Assembly (NCBI GenBank): GCA_021823385.1
Contig: JAKAOC010000201.1
Coordinates: 1 to 5,367 of the forward strand
Direction: 5' to 3'
DNA from: Actinomycetes bacterium
GTDB lineage: Bacteria; Actinomycetota; Acidimicrobiia; Acidimicrobiales; Acidimicrobiaceae
Length of the DNA stretch: 5,367 nt
Shown here: one piece after another, positions 1-5,367 of the stretch
Layout of the letters: every line of letters starts with the position of its first letter
Position numbering within the stretch: position 1 is the first letter of the stretch
Program-made: the position numbers and the translations under genes
The notes under the pieces: model-generated
What the model saw: the letters and a program-made list of their open reading frames with translations, nothing else
The model's database searches: none
Told to the model about the DNA's origin: nothing

Positions 1-1126
1 GAACAAGCCGATCGTCGGCTCCGCCAGCACACCCACGGGCCTCGGGTACTGGCTGGTGGCCTCCGACGGCGGGATCTTCTCATTCGGGGATGCCAACTTC
101 TACGGCTCCACCGGCGCCATGACCCTCAACAAGCCCATTGTCGGCATGGCGGCCACCCCGGACGGCAAGGGGTACTGGCTGGTGGCCTCCGACGGCGGGA
201 TCTTCTCATTCGGGGATGCCCACTTCTATGGCTCCACCGGCGCCATGACCCTCAACAAGCCCATTGTCGGCATGGCGGCCACCCCGGACGGCAAGGGGTA
301 CTGGCTGGTGGCCTCCGACGGCGGGATCTTCTCATTCGGGGATGCGCCGTTCTTTGGGTCCCAGGGGGGCACGACACTGCCCGCGCCGGCGGTTTCCCTC
401 AATTCCGCCACCTATATCGTCTCGTCGATGACCGGAGCGCCGGGCTTCGACGTGAGCAACTTCCAGTGCGGCCTCTCCAGCCCGCCCACCAGCGGCACCT
501 TCGTAATGGTCGAGGTTAACGGCTGGCCGTTCAGCGCGTCGAACACATGCATGGCAAAGGAAGCCACCTGGGCGCAGGGCAACTATCAGCTCTACACCTT
601 CTTGGCTTTGCCGGTCGTCAACGGCTCCTGGGGCGCTACTCCCAGCTCGGAGTACATGAACGGACCGCAAGGATCCTCGACCCTCGCCAACCAGGCCTAC
701 AACTACGGCTACAACGACGCCGCCTACGCTTTCGCCCAGGCCAACGCAGCGGGAGTCTCCTCCCCGATATGGTGGATCGACGTTGAGGGGGCGACTTCCT
801 ACTGGAGCTCCGACCCCGCACTCAACACCGCCACCATCCAGGGAGCGGTCGACTACCTGAACCAGCAAGGGATCATCGCAGGCATCTACTCGGGGCACGC
901 GACGATGTACGCTCAAATCACCACGGGCACGACCAGTGGCGGTGGTGTCACCATACTTGGTCCAGGCGGAGGGCCGATTCCACTGTGGTTCTACTCGTCC
1001 GACGGAATTGCGGCCTGCACCTCCCTCTACAGCTCGACGGGCGCACTTAACCCCTTTGCCGGCGGAATCCCCTGGTACATCCAGACCGCGATGATGAGCA
1101 ATTATGACGCCGACGTCTCCTGCTAG
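1..1126 (+). CDS. Probable secreted repeat protein with C-terminal GH25-like (lysozyme-like) domain, 5'-partial
   Basis: The reading frame is open from base 2 to the TAG at 1124-1126, giving 374 residues with no true start. The GTG at 56 is only the valine inside a WLVASDGG repeat, so the gene begins upstream of the window. Residues 1-115 (counted from base 2) are 42-residue repeats with the core GYWLVASDGGIFSFGDA. They are likely beta-rich, possibly propeller-like, which is inference. From about residue 147 a second domain begins with GFDVSNFQCG (Asp150). It continues with WWIDVEG (Asp260, Glu262) and GIIAGIYSG, and ends in SNYDADVSC (Asp369/Asp371). This order of DVS near the start, a strand-end DxE and a late Asp matches family 25 glycoside hydrolases (muramidases) and related glycosidase-like domains. 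If active it would cut peptidoglycan or another glycan outside the cell. Four cysteines (156, 183, 339, 374, the last residue) would allow disulfides, consistent with export. No signal peptide can be seen because the 5' end is missing. Coding is confident, the enzymatic role only moderately so. Confidence 0.85.
   Translation, partial: NKPIVGSASTPTGLGYWLVASDGGIFSFGDANFYGSTGAMTLNKPIVGMAATPDGKGYWLVASDGGIFSFGDAHFYGSTGAMTLNKPIVGMAATPDGKGYWLVASDGGIFSFGDAPFFGSQGGTTLPAPAVSLNSATYIVSSMTGAPGFDVSNFQCGLSSPPTSGTFVMVEVNGWPFSASNTCMAKEATWAQGNYQLYTFLALPVVNGSWGATPSSEYMNGPQGSSTLANQAYNYGYNDAAYAFAQANAAGVSSPIWWIDVEGATSYWSSDPALNTATIQGAVDYLNQQGIIAGIYSGHATMYAQITTGTTSGGGVTILGPGGGPIPLWFYSSDGIAACTSLYSSTGALNPFAGGIPWYIQTAMMSNYDADVSC
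47..345 (+). repeat. In-frame 126-bp tandem repeats, two full units plus a partial third
   Basis: Units at 47-172 and 173-298 are each 126 bp (42 codons). By eye they differ at two positions only, near 95 (AAC versus CAC) and 103 (TAC versus TAT). A third copy, 299-345, is identical for 47 bp and then diverges into the linker before the C-terminal domain. An older, more diverged unit lies in bases 2-46 (NKPIVG followed by STPTGLG), so the array continues upstream of the window. Near-identity including third codon positions points to recent duplication or gene conversion. Confidence 0.93.
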
Positions 1127-1390
1127 GGGGCGAGGCGCCGTTGCAGCTTGGCACCGCCACCGAGCCCTCCCCGGGGCATGCAAGATCACCGCAGCAAATC
1201 CTTCTCCCGGCCAGGCGGATGCGCGAGAAGCAAAGCGGGTTCAAATGCGGGCGCTGTCGGGCTCGGCGGATGCCAAAGGATGGGATAGCCCTAAGCGCCG
1301 GGCCCTCGGCATGGGTCTCGCGGTGGGACGCCACGGTGATCGCGCTCCGCGCTTGCGCCATAGGCACGCGTACACGCCCTCCGGAGACTC
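1127..1390. other. Convergent intergenic spacer, no gene recognised
   Basis: This spacer separates the stop codons of two converging genes. Open frames on both strands give arginine- and proline-rich translations without recognisable motifs, so I call none of them. Only small GC-rich inverted repeats are visible: GCTTGG/CCGAGC (1146-1151 and 1160-1165, one G-T pair), GCCC/GGGC around 1164-1177, and GCGC/GCGC at 1342-1352. None is followed by a T run on either strand, so no intrinsic terminator can be called. One of these hairpins could still help end transcription from either side. Confidence 0.6.
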
Positions 1391-2794
1391 TCAGCCGATC
1401 AGCTCAATGAAGGCCTCGAGCTGGCGCAGGTTCCGGCACTCCACCACCGCGTCGCAGTAGCGGGAGTACTCGCTTATCACCGAGTCGCCGGAATTCCAGT
1501 AAGAGGCGGGTTCCGGGTTCAGCCAGTAAAGTCGCGAAGCCCTGGAACGCATCTCGCCTAGCAGGTCCGACCGGGAGGCGTGGTAGTTGTTACGCGCGTC
1601 GCCGAGGACGATGACCGTGGACTTCTTGGAAAGCTGTGCCAGATAGTTGTCCCGAAATTGCTCGAAGGAGTGCCCGTAGTTCGTGTGGCCGTCAACGTGC
1701 ACAACGTTGGCTTTGGTGTTCACGAGTTTCAGGGCCTCCTCGATTGAATCCGCGCTCTCGAAGTACCCCGTCACCTCGTCGATCGCATCGATGAAGACGA
1801 AGCTGCGTACCTTCTTGAACTCCTCCGACAAGGCGTAGACCAGCTGCAGGGTGAACCGGGCGAAGGCGGCGACCGATCCGGAGATGTCGGCGACGATGAA
1901 GATCTCGGGCTTGGAAAGGCGTGGCGGCCGGAACTCCAGCTTCACCGGCACTCCCCCGTAGCCGAGAGACTCCCGAAAGGTCCGCCGAAAGTCCAACGGC
2001 CCCTTCCTGCTGCTCATGCGACGCTTGGCGAGCCGCGTCGCCAGCTTCCGCGCCAACGGTCCGATGGCCCGCCTAACTTTCTGGATCTCGTCACGAGAGG
2101 CCTGCATGAAGTCGATGTCCTCAGGCAGTAGGGGCCGCATGGTCCGGGCAACCGCCTCCTCGCCCCGATCCTCCACGAGCATGCGCCGCACCTCGGCGTC
2201 GATCGCCTGACGCAGCTCGGCGACGAGCTCCTCAACCCGGTTGGTGAGGATGGCCTCGCCGATGGCGCCATCCCCCTCCTGCCCGGCAAGCTCCTCACGC
2301 AGTTTCGCATAGACCATCTCGACATCGAGCTGCTTCAAGGTGCGGTAGGTGTAATAGACGCCGCTCACCGCGCGTCCCTTCTCCATGCCTCCGTGGCGGG
2401 CGACGGCCGCACGGGCCAGCCGGGCCAGGCGGGCCAGGTCGCCCGCCAGCATCGCCTCGATCATCATCTTGCGCAGTTCGTCAGCTCCCCCGCCCCCACC
2501 GGCGACTTCCTGCGCGGCACCGGAGGGGTCCGCCCAGATCTGATCCTCCCTGGACTCCTGGTCCTCGGAGACCGAAGGGTATCGATTCGCGAAGAAGACA
2601 TCGAAAAGGAGGTTGAATACCTCGCGGTGGCCCTCGTCCTTGATCATGGTCGCGAACAGGGCGGTCCGAAACGTCGGACGGTCGATCTCGCCCAGCGCCC
2701 TGACAGCGGACGTCGCGTCCAGGACTTCCGTCATCGAAACGGGGACTTTGGCTTCGCGAAGGGCGTCCGCGAAGGAGACCAGCTGGTCGATCAT
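1391..2794 (-). CDS. CoxE-like von Willebrand factor A (VWA) domain protein
   Basis: This 467-residue protein is probably cytoplasmic: no signal peptide or membrane segment is visible. The N-terminal 290 residues are mostly charged and helical, with a glycine-rich stretch at 99-103. The C-terminal VWA domain carries a complete metal-ion-dependent adhesion site: DISGS at 303-307, Thr371 in HTNYG and Asp399 in LGDARNNY. The tail LYWLNPEP (422-429), then W433, GDS (436-438) and a VVECRNLRQLEAF segment, is typical of the CoxE-like family. Family members work with a MoxR/CoxD AAA+ ATPase, often to mature or insert metals into enzymes. CoxE itself serves Mo-Cu carbon monoxide dehydrogenase, but no cox structural gene is seen here, so the client is unknown. 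The ATG at 2794 follows the ATPase stop by 9 bp and has AGGAG 6 bp upstream, which supports this start and translational coupling. It is the last gene of the minus-strand cluster in the window. The family call is firm, the function unknown. Confidence 0.92.
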   Translation of the reverse strand: MIDQLVSFADALREAKVPVSMTEVLDATSAVRALGEIDRPTFRTALFATMIKDEGHREVFNLLFDVFFANRYPSVSEDQESREDQIWADPSGAAQEVAGGGGGADELRKMMIEAMLAGDLARLARLARAAVARHGGMEKGRAVSGVYYTYRTLKQLDVEMVYAKLREELAGQEGDGAIGEAILTNRVEELVAELRQAIDAEVRRMLVEDRGEEAVARTMRPLLPEDIDFMQASRDEIQKVRRAIGPLARKLATRLAKRRMSSRKGPLDFRRTFRESLGYGGVPVKLEFRPPRLSKPEIFIVADISGSVAAFARFTLQLVYALSEEFKKVRSFVFIDAIDEVTGYFESADSIEEALKLVNTKANVVHVDGHTNYGHSFEQFRDNYLAQLSKKSTVIVLGDARNNYHASRSDLLGEMRSRASRLYWLNPEPASYWNSGDSVISEYSRYCDAVVECRNLRQLEAFIELIG

Positions 2795-2800
2795 GGAAGG

Positions 2801-2805
2801 CTCCT
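2801..2805 (-). promoter_or_regulatory. Shine-Dalgarno site of the VWA gene, overlapping the ATPase stop codon
   Basis: Read on the minus strand, TAGGAG contains the TAG stop of the ATPase gene (2806-2804) and an AGGAG ribosome binding site at 2805-2801. The VWA ATG follows after 6 bp. A ribosome ending the ATPase would stand on the initiation site of the next gene, which suggests coupled, balanced synthesis of the two partners. Confidence 0.8.
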
Positions 2806-3685
2806 ATCCGAGCTTTGCCCGAGCCTTCTCCACGTCGGCCTGGTACTTGAGAAGCACGTTCAGCGTCGAGGCAACGGTCGCGGGATCGAGGTCCTTGGCG
2901 TCCAGCGTGAGCAGGGTCACCGCCCAATCCAGAGTCTCGGAGATGGAGGGGTGCTTCTTCAGGTCCAGCGACCGAAGCATGGCGGCAAAGTCGGCGATCT
3001 TTGCCGCAAGCTCCTCCGGAAGTCCCGGGACCTTGAGCATGAGGATCGCCTTCTCCCTCTCCTTGCTCGGATACCCGATGTGCAGGAAGAGGCAGCGGCG
3101 CTTGAGCGCCTCGGACAGCTCGCGAGTGTTGTTCGAGGTCAGGATGACTATCGGCTGGCGGGTGGCAGAAACCGTGCCGAATTCCGGAATGGTTATCTGG
3201 AAGTCCGACAGCAGCTCCAGGAAAAGCGCTTCGGTCTCCAGCTCCACCCGATCGACCTCGTCGATCAGGAGAACGACCGGCTCGTCCAGGGAGATCGCCC
3301 GGAGCAGTGGGCGTGGAAGCAGGAACTCCTCGGAGAAGATGTTCTCCTTCACCGCATCCCAATCGGCAGGGTCCTCGCCGGCGGCCCTGGCCGCCTGGAT
3401 GCGCAGCAGCTGCTTGGAGTAGTTCCATTCGTAGATCGCCTTGGCATCGTCAAGGCCTTCGTAGCACTGCAGGCGCACGAGCTCGGCATCAAGAGCTCTG
3501 GCCAGCGCCTTGGCAAGCTCCGTCTTACCGGTGCCTGCCGGTCCCTCCACCAGGATCGGCTTGCGCAGCACCGTGGCCAGGTACACCGTGGTGGAAATCT
3601 CCTGGCTCGACAGGTAGGACGCCTGGGCCAGCGCGTCGCCCACCTCGGTTATGCTCTCGAATCCCTCGCCCGTAACTCTCACCAC
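2804..3685 (-). CDS. MoxR/CoxD-type AAA+ ATPase
   Basis: This 293-residue AAA+ ATPase is a usual size for the MoxR/CoxD group. A short helical lead-in (10-40) precedes Walker A GPAGTGKT at 48-55. Walker B is VVLLIDE at 137-143, followed by VDRVE. A sensor-1 region TSNNTREL lies at 183-190, with SEALKRRC just after it (191-198) supplying candidate arginine-finger residues. A helical lid domain follows to the C terminus. All residues needed for ATP binding and hydrolysis appear present. MoxR proteins act as chaperone-like remodelling motors with VWA partners, and the adjacent downstream gene encodes such a partner. The start is the less certain part. GTG at 3685 is the longest option, with GTG at 3682 next to it. 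Only a weak GGGAA lies 8 bp upstream, and a better AAGGA (3706-3702) is 16 bp away. Both GTGs precede the conserved domain, so the choice changes one residue. The gene starts 23 bp after the proA stop. Confidence 0.94.
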   Translation of the reverse strand: MVRVTGEGFESITEVGDALAQASYLSSQEISTTVYLATVLRKPILVEGPAGTGKTELAKALARALDAELVRLQCYEGLDDAKAIYEWNYSKQLLRIQAARAAGEDPADWDAVKENIFSEEFLLPRPLLRAISLDEPVVLLIDEVDRVELETEALFLELLSDFQITIPEFGTVSATRQPIVILTSNNTRELSEALKRRCLFLHIGYPSKEREKAILMLKVPGLPEELAAKIADFAAMLRSLDLKKHPSISETLDWAVTLLTLDAKDLDPATVASTLNVLLKYQADVEKARAKLG

Positions 3686-3708
3686 TCCATCCGTTCCCGC
3701 GTCCTTGC

Positions 3709-4971
3709 CTAGCCGCGAACTTGCCCGTTGCCCTCGATCACGTAACGCTCCGTGGTTAGAGCCTCCAGGCCCATGGGGCCACGTGCGTGGAGCTTCTGTG
3801 TGCTGATGCCGATCTCGGCCCCCAGGCCGAGCTGGTTGCCGTCGACGAATCGAGTGGAGGCGTTCACAAGCACCGCCGCCGCGTCAACTTCGCGCATGAA
3901 GCGGTTCGCGTTGGCGTAGTCATTGGTGAGGATCGCCTCCGAATGCCCCGTACCGTAGCGGGAAATGTGATCCACGGCCTCGTCCAGCCCGTCCACGACA
4001 CGAACCGCGAGCTTGAGATCCAGATACTCGGTGGCCCAGTCATCTTCTGTGGCCGGCACGGCGCGACTGATTGCCGCGCAGGCCCGCTCGTCACCATGAA
4101 TCTCCACCTCGGGAAGGAAGCGGTCCATGCGAGAGAGGAACTCCGTGGCGACCGCCTGGTGCACCAGCACCGTCTCGACGGCGTTGCAGACGCTCGGCCG
4201 CTGCACCTTGGCGTTGCGGACAATGTCCTCGGCGGCGTCGAGATCCGCGCTGGCGTCGACAAAGATGTGGCAGTTGCCTTCCCCGTCGATGATGTACGGG
4301 ACGGTGGCATGCTCCTCGATGGCAGCGACCAGGGATCGGCCCCCACGTGGTATCAGGCAGTCTATGTAACCGCGCAGCCGCATGAAGGCCACCGCCGATT
4401 CACGGGAGGCGTCCGGCACCAGCGCCACGGCCTCCCTCGGGAGGCCCGCCTTAGCGAGTGCTTCGGATAGAACCGAGGCGATTGCGCGGTTGGAGGCAAA
4501 CGCCGCCGAGGAGCCGCGCAGGAAGGCCGCGTTGCCGCTCTTCAGGCACAAAGCGGCTGCATCCGAAGTGACATTGGGCCGGTTCTCGTAGATGATCCCC
4601 ACCACCCCGAGAGGCACGCGCTCGCGGCTGACCGCAAGGCCGTTGGGCAGGCGGTATCCACGGGTGACCTGGCCGACGGGATCGGCAAGCGCGGCAACCT
4701 CGAGAACCTGAGCGGCCATGTCCGAGACTCTCGCTTGAGTGAGCACCAGCCGGTCAACCTGGGTCGAGGGCATTCCCCCACGGCGGGCACGGTCGACGTC
4801 GTCGGCGTTTGCCGCCAAAATCTCCTCGACGGCAAGCTCAAGGCCCTCGGCCATGTAGCCCAATGCGTCGTTCTTCTGCTGGGCGGAAGCAAGCCTGACA
4901 CGCCGCGAGGCTTCCTTCACCCTGCCGGCCAACGCCAGAAGCTCGGAATTTGCAGAGGTGAGATCTTTCAT
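3709..4971 (-). CDS. proA: Glutamate-5-semialdehyde dehydrogenase (gamma-glutamyl phosphate reductase)
   Basis: ProA reduces gamma-glutamyl phosphate with NADPH to glutamate 5-semialdehyde, the second step of proline synthesis, in the cytoplasm. The protein has 420 residues, a normal full length. Family marks in order are VPLGVVGIIYENRPNVT (119-135), LKSGNAAFLRG (143-153), IPRGG (207-211) and VPYIIDGEGNCHIFVD (224-239). The catalytic cysteine is Cys262 in RPSVCNAVE. The C-terminal signature ASTRFVDG is followed by GLGAEIGISTQKLHARGPMG (371-400). The sequence has NQLGLG where many homologues have a phenylalanine before the glycine, a mild change. It lies 40 bp downstream of proB, its pathway partner, and 23 bp upstream of the AAA+ ATPase gene, all on the same strand, so cotranscription is likely. 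The ATG at 4971 has a GGAGG motif just upstream and places the N terminus as expected for the family. Confidence 0.97.
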   Translation of the reverse strand: MKDLTSANSELLALAGRVKEASRRVRLASAQQKNDALGYMAEGLELAVEEILAANADDVDRARRGGMPSTQVDRLVLTQARVSDMAAQVLEVAALADPVGQVTRGYRLPNGLAVSRERVPLGVVGIIYENRPNVTSDAAALCLKSGNAAFLRGSSAAFASNRAIASVLSEALAKAGLPREAVALVPDASRESAVAFMRLRGYIDCLIPRGGRSLVAAIEEHATVPYIIDGEGNCHIFVDASADLDAAEDIVRNAKVQRPSVCNAVETVLVHQAVATEFLSRMDRFLPEVEIHGDERACAAISRAVPATEDDWATEYLDLKLAVRVVDGLDEAVDHISRYGTGHSEAILTNDYANANRFMREVDAAAVLVNASTRFVDGNQLGLGAEIGISTQKLHARGPMGLEALTTERYVIEGNGQVRG

Positions 4972-4974
4972 CCC

Positions 4975-4979
4975 CCTCC
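4975..4979 (-). promoter_or_regulatory. Shine-Dalgarno site of proA
   Basis: On the minus strand the leader reads TGGAGGGGG directly before the ATG at 4971. GGAGG (4979-4975) leaves only 3 bp to the start codon. That is shorter than usual, but the long purine run allows other pairing registers. It supports the chosen proA start. Confidence 0.6.
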
Positions 4980-5011
4980 AGCCTAATGAGCACAGCCTTC
5001 TCGGTGGCGGG

Positions 5012-5367
5012 CTAGCCCTCCAGCAGAATCATGTCGTCGCGATGCATCGCCAGGGCCGAGACGTCGGACGCCAGCCCGGCTCGGCGCCGCTGCAACTCGC
5101 CGCCGAGCTCGTCCGCGCCTATGCGGGCCAAGCCCTTGGCGATGATGCCCCCATCTTCGGAGACGACCTCTACCGCGTCCTCCGCGGCAAAGGCTCCCCC
5201 CAACCCGGTCACTCCGACGGCCAGAAGCGACGACCCTTTATCACGAATCGCCCTTCGAGCGCCTTCGTCGACCTGGATGAACCCGCTCGAGGGAAGGGCG
5301 AAGGCAATCCACAGCTTGCGCGATGGAAGCCGCCGTCGGCTTTTCGAAATCCAGGTCCCGACCCCCT
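5012..5367 (-). CDS. proB: Glutamate 5-kinase, C-terminal part with PUA domain (5'-partial)
   Basis: The minus-strand frame is open from the right edge of the window (first full codon at 5365-5363) to the TAG at 5014-5012, giving 117 residues. The start is outside the window. The GTG at 5212 is an internal valine, not a start, because the homology continues upstream of it. Visible ProB marks are GTWI near the edge, RKLWIAFAL, VDEGARRAI, then GSSLLAVGV, and a PUA-type end with AVEVVSEDGGIIAKGL and a final HRDDMILLEG. ProB phosphorylates glutamate with ATP, the first and usually proline-inhibited step of proline synthesis. The PUA domain is typical of many bacterial ProB enzymes. The kinase domain and catalytic residues lie beyond the window and cannot be assessed. 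proA follows after about 40 bp, the classic proBA order. Confidence 0.93.
   Translation of the reverse strand, partial: GVGTWISKSRRRLPSRKLWIAFALPSSGFIQVDEGARRAIRDKGSSLLAVGVTGLGGAFAAEDAVEVVSEDGGIIAKGLARIGADELGGELQRRRAGLASDVSALAMHRDDMILLEG

Noticed and set aside
47..345. Possible CRISPR array because of direct repeats
   Set aside because: The units are contiguous 126-bp coding repeats in frame, with no spacers between them.
332..1189. Minus-strand open frame (285 codons) opposite the GH25-like domain
   Set aside because: Its translation is rich in Arg, Gly and Val with no motif, while the plus strand carries clear repeat and glycosidase-like motifs.
1235..1260. GGGTTCAAAT resembling a tRNA T-loop
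   Set aside because: The flanking bases do not pair as a T stem, and no anticodon arm or acceptor stem is visible around it, so I read it as chance.
1104..1460. Plus-strand frame of 118 codons running across the spacer into the VWA gene's 3' end
   Set aside because: It overlaps the ends of both flanking genes, has a basic low-information translation, and has no evident ribosome binding site or homology.
2481..3428. Minus-strand frame of 315 codons overlapping the ATPase and VWA genes in another frame
   Set aside because: It is an out-of-frame shadow spanning the junction of two well-supported genes, with a compositionally biased translation.
1391..3685. Carbon monoxide dehydrogenase accessory locus (coxD-coxE)
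   Set aside because: The ATPase and VWA proteins resemble CoxD and CoxE, but no coxMSL or other cox gene is present, and the neighbours are proline synthesis genes.
2393..3712. Long plus-strand open frame (439 codons) opposite the ATPase and VWA genes
   Set aside because: It runs antisense to two genes with clear family motifs, and its translation shows no recognisable domain. Long antisense frames are usual in GC-rich DNA.

Overview
The window is GC-rich bacterial DNA. It probably comes from an actinobacterium, perhaps of the Acidimicrobiia. Two things suggest this. Secreted proteins with tandem repeats of the type GYWLVASDGGIFSFGDA are, from memory, common in that group. The order proA, AAA+ ATPase, CoxE-like VWA protein is, again from memory, a known actinobacterial arrangement. 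No 16S or other decisive phylogenetic marker is present, so this placement is an inference.

Region 1 (1-1126, plus strand) is the 3' part of a gene for a probable exported protein. It opens inside an array of 42-residue repeats encoded by almost identical 126-bp DNA units. It ends in a domain resembling family 25 glycoside hydrolases (lysozyme-like TIM barrels). The 5' end, with any signal peptide and further repeats, lies outside the window.

Region 2 (1127-1390) is a 264-bp convergent intergenic spacer. I see no convincing gene, RNA or strong terminator in it.

Region 3 (1391-5367, minus strand) is a tight co-directional cluster. In transcription order it holds the end of proB (glutamate 5-kinase, PUA domain), complete proA (glutamate-5-semialdehyde dehydrogenase), a complete MoxR/CoxD-type AAA+ ATPase, and a complete CoxE-like VWA-domain protein. 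The gaps are about 40, 23 and 9 bp, so a single operon is likely. The first two genes carry out the first two steps of proline synthesis from glutamate. The last two look like a chaperone-like ATPase and its metal-binding VWA partner, whose client is unknown. The most interesting points are the unexplained linkage of this pair to proline synthesis and the recently duplicated repeats in the secreted protein. I see no clearly novel defence, mobile or RNA system here.
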